DNA of 64,000 bases from Saccopteryx bilineata (Eukaryota; Chordata; Mammalia; Chiroptera; Emballonuridae), in the NCBI RefSeq assembly GCF_036850765.1, contig NC_089492.1:200166276-200230275 (forward strand). The letters run 5' to 3'. Numbering within the stretch: the stretch's first letter is position 1; every line of letters starts with the position of its first letter. The translations under genes were made by a program, and so were the position numbers. The notes beneath the pieces were generated by a model, which was given only the letters and a program-made list of their open reading frames with translations, searched no databases and was not told where the DNA came from. Positions 1-11,065 of the stretch are shown here, in pieces.

Positions 1-214
1 ATATTTATAACTTTAATTATTTGATGTAAGTTGTCATGTTTCACATCAGTGAAATGTGGTTTACAAATGTCAGGACAGTTGAGGGAATTTATTATCTATT
101 GAAAACTTGTTATCTGCCCATTATTGGGATAGGCTGGTTTACAGGTGCTATTTCATGTCATTCTTTCATTAACTCTGTGTTACAAGAACTCTTTCTCTAA
201 TTTGTATGGATCAA
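1..214. other. Left-edge intergenic sequence, nothing recognised
   Basis: AT-rich unique-looking DNA with no coding frame or repeat signature that I can support. Confidence 0.5.
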
Positions 215-415
215 AAATTGAGATTCAGAGAAATTAGTAAATTAGGCCCAATTATAGCCCAGAGAAGTAGTAGACAAAGATCTCAAACCTAACTGTTTAC
301 GAATCCAAAGCTGAAGAGCTTTCTATTGCACAGTGGTTCTCAAAACTGGCCACACACTAGAAATACCTTAGTAGCTTTTTAAAACAAGTGACCAATTCCT
401 AGGCTCTGGTACTGA
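215..415 (+). repeat. Ancient MIR fragment followed by MER5-like hAT remnant
   Basis: Bases 215-330 keep the MIR pattern (GAGATTCAGAGAAATTA, a decayed TCACACAGC-like segment, then an ATCCAAAGCT/GAGCTTTC end). Bases 331-415 begin CAGTGGTTCTCAAAACTGG, the terminal repeat and early sequence typical of MER5-type nonautonomous hAT elements. Both are strongly diverged, in line with old mammalian insertions. Confidence 0.6.
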
Positions 416-429
416 GAAAACTGAAGAGC

Positions 430-1082
430 CACGTGCAAAAGAATAAAAATTGATCACAATCTTACACCATATAAAAAAGTAAATAAAAATGAATTAAAGA
501 TGTAAATGTAAGACCTAAAACCATAAAATTTCTAGAAGAAAACATAAGCAGCTATCTTCTAACATAGGTTTGGCAATGATCTTTTTTCTTTTTTGAATCT
601 CACATTAAAAGCAAAAATAAACAAGTAAACTTTATTAAAATGTAAAGCTTTTGCTCAGTATAAGAAACAGTAAACAAAGTAAAAATAAAATACTTGCAAA
701 TTATATATCTGATAGGGAGCTTATATCTAAAATATATAACAAACTCATGCAATTCATCAGTAAGAAAGAAAAAAATCTGATTAAAAAAATGAGCAGAGGA
801 TCTAGACAGGTATTTTCCCAAGAAGACATACAGGTGGCCAAAAGGTACATGATAAAATGCTCTACATCATTAATCATTAAGGAAATGCAAATCAAGACAA
901 CAATAAAATATCACCACATCTGAGTATAGCTATTCTCAAAAAGACAAGAAATAACAAGTATTGGTGAGAATGTGGAGAAAAGGGAACCCTCACACATTGT
1001 TGGTGGGAATGTAAATTGATGCAGTCACTATGAAAAAAAAGTATGGAGATTCCTCAAAAAATTAAAAATAAAACTGCTATAT
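430..1082 (+). mobile_element. Old L1 3'-end fragment, left part (interrupted by the L1 at 1083)
   Basis: Diverged LINE-1 ORF2 C-terminal sequence: an AAAATTTCTAGAAGAAAACAT block, a later ATGCAAATCAAGACAACAAT block and a GGTGGGAATGTAAATTGATG block match the usual L1 order. It stops at the target-site duplication of the younger L1 and resumes at 9759. Confidence 0.8.
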
Positions 1083-3458
1083 ATATCAGTGACGTCACAG
1101 AAATGGCGGCGTGATCAGCGCTTCCGACAGCTCTCCCCTAAATCACAACAAATTTATCAACTAGAAACAGAAAAATTTATCCTCGGAGCATTCCGGAGTT
1201 CCACACAAACTGATAGAGAAAGGACTGTTATCACTTGAATCTGAGAGACGAGGGTGTGGAGGAATCTACCACAGGGACGTTCTTTCAAACCACAAGGAAG
1301 TGCGCCTGTGGTGAGTCAGCCCATATACTTGGGAACGGCGAGCCGCCGCGAGTGGCCGACGCGAGCAGCCGCCGCGGGCCCCCGCGAGCCGCCGCTGCGA
1401 GTGGCCGCCGCGAACCGCCACCGCGAGCGGCCTCCGCGAGCCGCCGCGAGCACTGCTGACCTTCCCAGCGGACCGCACACTGCGAGTGGGGGTCGCCGGC
1501 CACCGGTGCCCGGAGCGCCCCATTCGCGCGCGTGCCTTGGGCATTCCACGCGCCCAGGGCGCCCTGCTGGCCCGCACACCCAGGGGGCTCCATTATCCTG
1601 CGCCTGGTGCGGTCCAGCCGCCAGCGGCGGGGCGAGTGGGAGAGGTTTGGGAGATTCTCTCCGTGGGCGGGGCACCTCACCCAGCCATTCAAGCTAACAA
1701 TCAAGCGTTGGGGGAGGGGCGCGCGCAGGCAACCTAAAATACCTTCGGAAGCACAGCTACGACCCAATCACTGAAATTAGCTTAACCCATAAAATCTGCG
1801 CACCCTCGGTTCTAATTGATAAGATCTCTCTCAGTTCAGCGATCCAAGACAAGAGGCATGATATTTTTTAGTGCCTCTCGCTAAAGGGGCGGGGGCAACT
1901 TCTGATTGATAGAGCCTCCATATTCAGGGATAAACGCTAACAAGAAGGACTTGGCAGATAATAAGGTCTATACTACACTAGTCGTAAGCAGAGACTAGTG
2001 CCTCTTCTTCCCTGCAAAAACAGGCTACGAAGTGTGGAAAGCCTGGGTTGAGAGGTCCAACTAAATGATAGGCGCTGAACAGTCACCTTGACAACAATTG
2101 ACTCCCACCCCCGCCTGATTACACTGGAGGCCCTGACTCTCAGAGCCTTTCCCAAAACCTTGCACTGAGTGGGGATAGAGTGGGGATTTCCCAGCTCTTT
2201 GAGCCTCTTACTCCCCAGGCAGAAGCAGTTGCAGCCTTATAGCTGGATCACCAGGCTGCTAATTCAGAAAGGGGGGACTAGGAGAGAGAATCCAGGAAAG
2301 CAAACTCTCTCATCGTTGGACCCTGCAAACGCCAACAAGCCTTTACTTCCAGCAAGACTAAAGCCAATTATATGACATTGCCATAGAATCCCATCAACTG
2401 CAAATCCCTACCTAAGAGTGACACAGGGGCAGAGCCTGGGGTACAGAGTCACCGACCAGGAAGAGGGAGAGAAAAGAAAAAGGAAGAAGTTAACCTCTCA
2501 AAATCAAGAAAAACCCACAGACTTTACAACTTGATCCACTAATTTTTTGTTGTTGTTGTTGTTGTTTGTTTCTTCTATCTTTTTGCCTTTATTTCCTCCA
2601 CCTTGGTCCTTCTATTCTCTGCCCATCTTATGCTTCCCCTTTCTTGAACTACACTACCCATGAGTGTTGCATTTTATTTTTCTTCTTCATCCTCACCCTC
2701 CTTTAAGGTTATACTCCAAAACACTTAACTCTCACTCTCTCCTCTTTTGTTTTTTTTTTTTTGTCTTGCTTTATTTTGTTTTTTTCTCTTCCTATTTTAT
2801 TTCTTCCTTTGTTTTTCTCTTTTTCTTATTTTTTCCTTTCTATTCGCTTTTTCGTTTCTCATTTTACTTTCCTCCCATATAATCCTCAATCACGAACAAA
2901 TTAGTTAATTTGGGACTCAAGGCTTTTTTTTGGCTTTATTTCTCTTTTTTGCTTTTGTTTTTATTTTTTTTTCTTGTTTGTTTATTTTTGTGGCATTTTG
3001 GGTCCTCCCAACCCAAGGTCTCCATTGTATTTAGTCTTCGCTCCACTTAATACAACACATTTTTACTTATTATTTTTATTTTTTCTTCTTTATTATTCTT
3101 TTTTGGTCCTTTTTTCTGGTTCCCTCTTATCCCTCTCATTATATCTCTTAGTTGACCATCACTTACAAGCAAATCATCTTATGCTTGTCTAAGATTCTCT
3201 TCATTTTTTTTTTTTGCATTTAGTAGGTCCCTACTCCCTTTTTTTTGCCCCTTGAACTCTTCACCCCAAATCAGGCCCTCCATTATAGGCACGATATTTC
3301 CCTGAGGAGGGGAGAGGAGGGAAAGAGAAGAGAGAAAAAAAGGGGGAAATAATAAATTATTACTGTTTTTTTTGTGGGGTGTTTTACCTTTTTTTTTTTT
3401 TTTTTACTTTTTACTCTTTATTAATTCTAATTAGTGCTATCAATAAGACCACCCTCAG
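1083..3458 (+). promoter_or_regulatory. L1 copy 1 5' UTR with CRE and YY1-like sites
   Basis: TGACGTCA lies at 1090-1097 and AAATGGCGG at 1101-1109, followed by a GC- and CpG-rich block (about 1336-1700) of short GCCGCCGCGAG-type repeats, then sequence homologous to the 3' part of the other L1's 5' UTR from about 2160. Bases 2540-3420 are very T-rich. Promoter function is inferred from position and family knowledge. Confidence 0.75.
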
Positions 3459-4454
3459 ATGCCGATAAGAAAGAGGAAATCGAATATTATGGATACAAAA
3501 GAAAGAGAGGTAACACAAATAGATATGGAAAAATCTATGGAGAAAAGACTTAACATATTGGAAGCCTTGAAGCCAAATGACAGAGAATTTAAAATAGAAA
3601 TCTTAAAAATACTCAGAGATATACAAGAAAACACAGAAAGGCAATATAGGGAGATCAGAAAACAACTCAATGAACACAAAGAATATATTACCAAGGAAAT
3701 TGAAACTATAAAAACAAATCAAACAGAAATGAAAAACTCAATTCACGAGCTGAAAAACGAGGTAACAAGCTTAGCTAACAGAACAGCCCAGATTGAAGAT
3801 AGGATTAGTGAAATAGAAGACAAACAACTTGAGGCACAACAGAGAGAAGAAGAAAGAGACTCAAAAATAATAAAAAACGAGAAAGCCCTACAGGAATTGT
3901 CTGACTCCATCAGAAAGAATAACATAAGAATAATAGGTATATCAGAGGGAGAAGAGAAAGAAAATGGAATGGAGAATATACTCAAACAAATAATAGACGA
4001 GAACTTCCCAAGCCTGTGGAAGGAACTAAAGCCTCAAATTCAAGAAGCAAACAGAACACCAAGTTTTCTTAACCCCAACAAACCCACTCCAAGGCACATC
4101 ATAATAAAGATGACACAAACCAATGACAAAGAAAAAATTCTCAAAGCAGCCAGGGAAAAGAAGAGTACAACATATAAAGGAAGGCCTATTAGATTATCAT
4201 CAGATTTCTCAGCAGAAACTCTACAAGCTAGAAGAGAGTGGACCCTAATATTTAAAACCCTGAAAGAGAGGAACTTTCAGCCAAGAATACTATACCCATC
4301 AAAACTATCCTTCAAGTATGAAGGAGATATAAAAACATTCACAAATACAGAAAAGATGAGAGAATTTATCAACAGAAAGCCCCCACTCCAGGAAATACTA
4401 AAGGGGGTTTTCCAACCAGATTCAAAGAACAAAAGAAAACAACACCACAAGTAA
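3459..4454 (+). CDS. L1 copy 1 ORF1 protein, open reading frame intact
   Basis: 331 residues, close to the usual 330-340 for L1 ORF1p, an RNA-binding trimeric chaperone that packages L1 RNA. It begins MPIRKRKSNIMDTKE. Residues ~15-150 are rich in Lys/Glu/Ile heptads (coiled coil, for example NEHKEYITKEIETIKTNQ). The middle has the RRM-like segment NIRIIGISEGEEKENG, and the C-terminal domain shows KEKILKAAREK and RPIRLSSDFSAETLQARREW. The end (NKRKQHHK) is a few residues shorter than the frame in the second L1 because of a small indel. Start chosen at the ATG shared by both copies. Confidence 0.9.
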   Translation: MPIRKRKSNIMDTKEREVTQIDMEKSMEKRLNILEALKPNDREFKIEILKILRDIQENTERQYREIRKQLNEHKEYITKEIETIKTNQTEMKNSIHELKNEVTSLANRTAQIEDRISEIEDKQLEAQQREEERDSKIIKNEKALQELSDSIRKNNIRIIGISEGEEKENGMENILKQIIDENFPSLWKELKPQIQEANRTPSFLNPNKPTPRHIIIKMTQTNDKEKILKAAREKKSTTYKGRPIRLSSDFSAETLQARREWTLIFKTLKERNFQPRILYPSKLSFKYEGDIKTFTNTEKMREFINRKPPLQEILKGVFQPDSKNKRKQHHK

Positions 4455-4779
4455 CAGCTCCACCAAGAACACAATAAAACCAAACTTAAACTGTGACAAC
4501 AAAGGAAAAAAAGGGGGGAGAGGATGAAGATTAACAGTAGCAAAGGATGATGAAGTGCAGAAATACTTATAAGATAGGGTACTACAATGAATATGGTAGG
4601 TACCCTTTTCATTACTTAATGGTAACCACCCTTAAAAAAACCACCACAAAAACACTTGACTTAAAAAAGGTAGCAACAGAGGAAAGAAGTATGGAACACA
4701 AACAAACAAAAACAAATGATAGAAAAACAAAAGAGAAGAATCAAACTAGATACAAAACTAACAGAAAGCAATTTATAAA

Positions 4780-7700
4780 ATGGCAGTAGGGAACCCAAAG
4801 TGTCAATAATTACACTAAATGTAAATGGATTAAACTTACCAATAAAAAGACACAGAGTAGCAGAATGGATTAAAAAAGAAAATCCAAGTATATGCTGCCT
4901 ACAAGAAACACATCTAAGCAACAAGGATAAAAACAAATTCAAAGTGAAAAGCTGGAAAACAATACTCCAAGCAAACAACACCCCAAAAAAAGCAGGCGTA
5001 GCAATACTCATATCTAATAATGCTGACTACAAGACAGAAAAAGTACTCAGAGACAAAAATGGTCATTTCATAATGATTAAGGGGAAGTTGAATCAAGAAG
5101 ACATAACAATCCTTAATATATATGCACCAAACCAAGGAGCACCAAAATATATAAGACAGCTACTTCTTTTTTTTTTTTTTCCGATGTTTGTGTTTTTTTT
5201 GTTTGTTTTGTTTTTTTTTTAAATAATTTTATTTTTTTAATGGGGTGACATCAATAAATCAGGATACATATATTCAAAGATAACAAATCCAGGGTATCTT
5301 GTCGTTCAATTATGATGCATACCCGTCACCCAAAGTCAGATTGTCCTCTGTCACCTTCTATCTTGTTTTCTTTGTGCCCCTCCCCCTCCCCCTTTCCCTC
5401 CCCCATTCCCCCCTCCCCCCCCATAACCACCACACTCTTATCAATGTCTCTTAGTTTCACTTTTATGTCCCACCTACGTATGGAATAATGCAGTTCCTGG
5501 TTTTTTCTGATTTACTTATTTCACTTCGTATCATGTTATCAAGATCCCACCATTTTGCTGTAAATGTTCCGATGTCATCATTTCTTATGGCTGAGTAGTA
5601 TTCCATAGTGTATATGTGCCACATCTTCTTTATCCAGTCATCTATTGACGGGCTTTTTGGTTGTTTCCATGTCCTGGCCACTGTGAACAATGCTGCAATA
5701 AACATGGGGCTGCATGTGTCTTTACGTATCAATGTTTCTGAGTTTTGGGGGTATATACCCAGTAGAGGGATTGCTGGGTCATAAGGTAGTTCTATTTTCA
5801 GTTTTTTGAGGAACCACCATACTTTTTCCATAATGGTTGTACTACTTTACATTCCCACCAACAGTGTATGAGGGTTCCTTTTTCTCCACAGCCTCTCCAA
5901 CATTTGCTATTACCTGTCTTGCTAATAATAGCTAATCGAACAGGTGTGAGGTGGTATCTCATTGCTGTTTTGATTTGCATTTCTCTAATAAAGACAGCTA
6001 CTTCTTGACCTTAAAACAAAAACTAACAAAAATACAATCATACTTGGAGACCTCAATACACCGCTGACGGCTCTAGATCGGTCATCCAAACAGAGAATCA
6101 ATAAAGATATAGTGGCCTTAAATGAAATACTAGAACACCTGGATATGATAGACATCTACAGGACACTTCATCCCAAAGCGACAGAGTATACATTTTTCTC
6201 TAGTGTACATGGAACATTCTCAAGAATTGACCATATGTTGGGCCACAAAGACAATATCAGCAAATTTAGAAAAATTGAAATTGTACCAAGCATATTTTCT
6301 GATCATAAAGCCTTGAAACTAGAATTCAACTGCAAAAAAGAGGGGGAAAAACCCACAAAAATGTGGAAACTAAACAACATACTTCTAAAAAATGAATGGA
6401 TCAAAGAAGAAATAAGCGCAGAAATCAAAAGATATATACAGACAAATGAAAATGAAAATACGACATATCAGAATCTCTGGGATGCAGCAAAAGCAGTAAT
6501 AAGAGGAAAGTTCATATCACTTCAGGCCTATATGAACAAACAAGAGAGAGCCGAAGTAAACCACTTAACTTCACACCTTAAGGAACTAGAAAAAGAAGAA
6601 CAAAGACAACCCAAAACCAGCCGAAGAAAGGAGATAATAAAAATCAGAGCAGAAATAAATGAAATAGAGAACAGAAAAACTATAGAAAAAAATCAATAAA
6701 ACAAGGAGCTGGTTCTTTGAAAAGATCAACAAAATTGACAAACCCTTAGCAAGACTCACCAAGGAAAAAAGACACAGGACTCAAATAAATAAAATCCAAA
6801 ATGAAAGAGGAGAGATCACCACAGACATCATAGAAATACAAAGAATTATTGTAGAATACTATGAAAAATTATATGCCACCAAATACAACAATCTAGAAGA
6901 AATGGATAAATTCCTAGAACAATACAACCTTCCTAGACTGAGTCATGAAGAAGCAGAAAGCCTAAACAGACCAATCAGCAGGGAGGAAATAGAAAAAACT
7001 ATTAAAAATCTCCCCAAAAATAAAAGTCCAGGCCCAGACGGTTATACTAGTGAATTCTATCAAACATTCAAAGAAGACTTGGTTCCTATTCTACTCAAAG
7101 TCTTCCAAAAAATTGAAGAAGAAGCAATACTTCCAAACACATTTTATGAGGCCAACATAACCCTCATACCAAAACCTGGCAAGGATGGCACAAAGAAAGA
7201 AAACTACAGACCAATATCTCTAATGAATACAGATGCTAAAATACTAAACAAAATACTGGCAAACCGAATACAACAACATATTAAAAAAATAATACATCAT
7301 GATCAAGTGGGATTCATCCCAGAATCTCAAGGATGGTTCAACATACGCAAAACGGTTAACGTAATACACCATATCAACAAAACAAAGAACAAAAACCACA
7401 TGATCTTATCAATAGATGCAGAAAAGGCTTTTGATAAAATACAACACAATTTTATGTTTAAGACTCTCAACAAAATGGGTATAGAAGGAAAATATCTCAA
7501 CATGATAAAGGCCATATATGATAAACCATCAGCCAACATCCTATTAAACGGCATAAAACTGAGGACTTTCTACCTTAAATCAGGAACAAGACAGGGTTGT
7601 CCACTCTCTCCACTCTTATTCAACATGGTGCTAGAAGTTCTGGCCAGAGCAATCAGACAAGACAAAGAAATAAAAGGCATCCATATCGGAAAAGAAGAAG

Positions 7701-9444
7701 TAAAGCTATCACTTTTTGCTGATGATATGATCCTATACATCGAAAACCCGAAGGACTCCACAAAAAGATTATTAGAAACAATAAACCAATACAGTAAGGT
7801 CGCAGGATACAAAATTAACATACAAAAGTCCATAGCCTTTCTATATGCCAACAATGAAATATTAGAAAACGAACTCAAAAAAATAATCCCCTTCACGATT
7901 GCAACAAAAAAAATAAAATACCTAGGAATAAACATAACAAAGAACGTAAAGGACCTATATAATGAAAATTACAAAGCATTGTTAAGGGAAATCGAAAAAG
8001 ATACAATGAGATGGAAAAATATTCCTTGTTCTTGGATAGGAAGAATAAATATAATCAAAATGGCCATATTACCCAAAGCAATATACAAATTTAATGCAAT
8101 TCCCATCAAAATCCCTATGAGATTTTTTAAAGAAATGGAACAAAAAATCATCAGATTTATATGGAACTATAAAAAACCCCGAATAGCCAAAACAATCCTA
8201 AGGAAAAAGAATGAAGCTGGGGGCATTACAATACCTGACTTTAAACTATATTATACGGCCACGATAATCAAAACAGCATGGTATTGGCAAAAAAATAGAC
8301 ACTCAGACCAATGGAACAGAATAGAAAGCCCAGAAATAAAACCACATATATATGGTCAAATAATCTTTGATAAAGGGGCCAACAACACACAATGGAGAAA
8401 AGAAAGCCTCTTCAACAAATGGTGTTGGGAAAACTGGAAAGCCACATGCAAAGGAATGAAACTCGACTACAACCTGTCCCCGTGTACTAAAATTAATTCA
8501 AAATGGATCAAAGACCTAAATATAAGACCTGAAACAATAAAGTACATAGAAGAAGACATAGGTACTAAAATCATGGACCTGGGTTTTAAAGAACATTTTA
8601 TGAACTTGACTCCAATGGCAAGAGAAGTGAAGGCAAAGATAAATGAATGGGACTACATCAGAATTAAAAGTTTTTGCTCAGCAAGAGAAACTGATATCAA
8701 AATAAACAGACAGCCAACTATATGGGAACTGATATTTTCAAACGACAGCTCAGATAGGGCCTAATATCCAAAATTTACAAAGAACTCATAAAACTCAACA
8801 ACAAACAAACAAACAATCCAATAAAAAAATGGGAAGAGGACATGAACAGACACTTCTCCCAGGAAGAGATACAAATGGCCAACAGATATATGAAAAGATG
8901 CTCAGCTTCATTAGTTATTAGAGAAATGCAAATCAAAACTACAATGAGATACCACCTCACTCCTGTTAGATTAGCTATTATCAACAAGACGGGTAATAGC
9001 AAATGTTGGAGAGGCTGTGGAGAAAAAGGAACCCTCATTCACTGTTGGTGGGACTGTAAAGTAGTACAACCATTATGGAGGAAAGTATGGTGGTTCCTCA
9101 AAAAACTGCAAATAGAACTACCTTATGACCCAGCAATCCCTCTACTGGGTATATACCCCAAAACCTCAGAAACATTGATACGTGAAGACACATGTAGCCC
9201 CATGTTCATTGCAGCACTGTTCACAGTGGCCAAGACATGGAAACAACCAAAAAGCCCTTCAATAGAAGACTGGATAAAGAAGATGTGGCACATATACACT
9301 ATGGAATACTACTCAGCCATAAGAAATGATGACATCAGATCATTTACAGCAAAATGGTGGGATCTTGATAACATTATAAAGAGTGAAATAAGTAAATCAG
9401 AAAAAAACAAGAACTACATGATTCCATACATTGGTGGAACATAA
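4780..9444 (+). pseudogene. L1 copy 1 ORF2 (endonuclease / reverse transcriptase), disrupted
   Basis: The ATG at 4780 is followed after a few codons by a 1-nt loss (about 4794-4800), so the frame restarts at [11 protein letters not shown]. The endonuclease domain is then split by the nested inverted L1 (5169-5990) and resumes with the SRIDHMLG and SDHKAL motifs. A 1-nt gain near 6690 and a 1-nt loss near 8757 add two more frameshifts. The RT domain is readable, with FADD at 7715-7726 and [16 protein letters not shown] upstream. The C-terminal Cys/His segment [14 protein letters not shown] lies near 9003-9044. Normally ORF2p nicks DNA and primes cDNA synthesis; this copy cannot make it whole. 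Confidence 0.92.
5169..5990 (-). mobile_element. Nested 5'-truncated L1, inverted, inside L1 copy 1
   Basis: Begins on the plus strand with a poly-T run and ends in ORF2 C-terminal sequence in reverse. The minus-strand frames at 5463-5831 and 5798-5980 match the ORF2 C terminus of the L1 at 44291 almost residue for residue. A 16-bp duplication AAGACAGCTACTTCTT flanks it (5153-5168 and 5991-6006). The near-identity and clean duplication indicate a recent target-primed insertion. Confidence 0.95.
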
Positions 9445-9740
9445 AAATGAGACTAAGAGACATGGACAAGAGTGTGGTGGTTACCAAGGGTGGGGGGGGA
9501 GGGAGGACATGGGAGGGAGGGAGGGAGAGAGTTAGGGGGAGGGGGAGGGGCACAGAGAACTAGATAGAGGGTGACGGAGGACAATCTGACTTTGGGCGAG
9601 GGGTTTGCAACATAATTTGATGACAAAATAACCTAGACATGTTTTCTTTGAATATATGTACCCTGATTTATTAATGTCATCCCATTACCATTAATAAAAA
9701 TTTATTAAAAAAATATATAAAAAAAAATAAAAAAAATAAA
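9445..9740 (+). other. L1 copy 1 3' UTR with G-runs and A-rich tail
   Basis: Long G-run cluster at about 9487-9556, then ATTAATAAAAATTTATT and a tail rich in A with occasional T. Confidence 0.8.
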
Positions 9741-9758
9741 AAAATAAAACTGCTATAT

Positions 9759-9965
9759 GATGACCCAGTAATCCCTCTTTTAAGTATCTATCTGAACAAT
9801 TTGAAAACATTTATTTGTAAAGATATGTACACTCCCATGTTCATTGCAACATTACTTACAATAGCCAAGATAAGGAAATAACTTAAGTGTCCATCAGTGG
9901 ATGAGTGGATACAGAATGGTATACATTATGGAGCTAAAAAGAAATAATACTTTTTCTCCAGTCCT
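9759..9965 (+). mobile_element. Old L1 3'-end fragment, right part
   Basis: Continues the element at 430-1082: GATGACCCAGTAATCCCTCT, the ACTCCCATGTTCATTGCAAC block, and GTCCATCAGTGGATGAGTGG. Together they show that the full-length L1 landed inside an older L1. Confidence 0.8.
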
Positions 9966-10055
9966 CTAAATTCTTCTAGCTAGGCTAATAAACAAATTAA
10001 TAAATGTTAACAAAATAAAATAAAATTGTGTACCTTATTCTTTATTTTATTGTTT
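9966..10055. other. Short AT-rich stretch, nothing recognised
   Basis: Spacer between the old L1 and the next SINE. Confidence 0.4.
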
Positions 10056-10301
10056 TAATTTTTTTTTCTTTTTTCAGTGAGAAGAGGGAAAGCAGAGAGA
10101 CAGACTCCAGCATGCACCCTGACTGAGATCCACCTGGCAAGGCCACTAGGGGTCAATGCTCTGCTCATCTGGGGCATTGCTCTGTTGCTCAGCAATTGAA
10201 CTCTTCTTAGCACCTGAGGCGAAGCCATGGAGCGATCCTCAGGGCCCAGAGCCAACTCGCTCCAATTAAGCCATGGTGGCAGGAGTGGGGGAGGATGGGG
10301 G

Positions 10302-10348
<47 letters not shown>

Positions 10349-10467
10349 GAGAAGGAGGGGTTTAGCGAAGCAAATGGGCACTTTTCCTGAGTGCCCTGAT
10401 TGAGAATCAAACTTAGGATGTCCACATGCTAAGCCAACACTCTACCACTGAGCCAACTGGCCAGGGA
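10056..10467 (-). mobile_element. Long tRNA-derived bat SINE, minus strand, with (GA)n
   Basis: Ends with the reverse complement of the tRNA-like head (CCCTGGCCAGTTGGCTCAG on the minus strand). The body matches the long SINE type, including the reverse complement of the GTTGGATCTCAGTCAGGGTGC-like segment. A (GA)n run at about 10303-10346 corresponds to the CT-rich internal region. It is more diverged than the copies at 19899 and 40917. Confidence 0.85.
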
Positions 10468-10469
10468 AA

Positions 10470-11065
10470 TTTATTTTTCAATTACAGTTTACATTTAATA
10501 TTATTTTGCATTAGTTTCAAGTGTACAGCATAGTGGTTAGACTATCATGTACTTTACAAAGTGTTACTCCTGATATTTCTGATACCATCGTAACACTGTA
10601 CATAGTTATTACAATATTACTGATTTTAATGTGATAAGTATTAAATTTAACACGATAAGTAAAAATTTAATATGATAAGTAATACATATTTCCTATGTAG
10701 TGCTTTGTATCCCCATGACTATTTAGTAACTACCAATTTGTACTTATTAATCCTTTTACCTTATTTCACACAGTCGCCCAACTCCCCTCGCTCCCCTCAG
10801 GCAAACATTCTCTGTTTCTCTTTTGTTTGTTTATGTTGTTCTTTAGGGTCAATCTATAAGTAAAACCATATTGTATAGATATTTGTTTTTCTCTGGCTGA
10901 CTTATTTTACTCAGCATAATGCCCTCTAGGTCTATTTATGCTATGGCAAAAGACTAAAATTTGATTTATTTTCCTTATAACTGAGTAATTTTCCATTGTA
11001 TGTATGTACCACAACTTGCTTTTATCCACTTGTCTATTGATGGGCACTTGGGGAATTCATACACA
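10470..11065 (-). mobile_element. Old L1 3' UTR fragment, minus strand
   Basis: Matches the reverse of the mammalian L1 3' end: a TTAGTTTCAAGTGTACAGCA block, ACTGTACATAGTTATTACAA, then a CTCAGCATAATGCCCTCTAG block. Diverged and without ORFs of note. Confidence 0.7.

Larger units (their letters stand above)
1083..9740 (+). mobile_element. Full-length LINE-1 (copy 1), flanked by a 19-bp target-site duplication
   Basis: The element has a ~2.4-kb 5' UTR, ORF1, a ~330-nt spacer, ORF2, a G-rich 3' UTR and an A-rich tail. The duplication AAAAATAAAACTGCTATAT ends at 1082 on the left and 9758 on the right. The 5' end begins with a CRE-like TGACGTCA and a YY1-like AATGGCGG, as expected of a complete L1 promoter. 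An inverted 822-bp L1 fragment (5169-5990) splits ORF2, and ORF2 also carries several single-base frameshifts, so this copy is not autonomously competent. Confidence 0.93.

Noticed and set aside
1254..1697. Long Arg/Pro/Ala-rich frames on both strands (147-160 codons)
   Set aside because: They arise from the GC-rich low-complexity L1 5' UTR, where stops are rare in all frames. Composition mirrors the repeat and no domain is present.
2664..3192. Phe/Leu-rich frames resembling membrane proteins
   Set aside because: They come from T-rich stretches of the L1 5' UTR. The same applies to 46330-46686.
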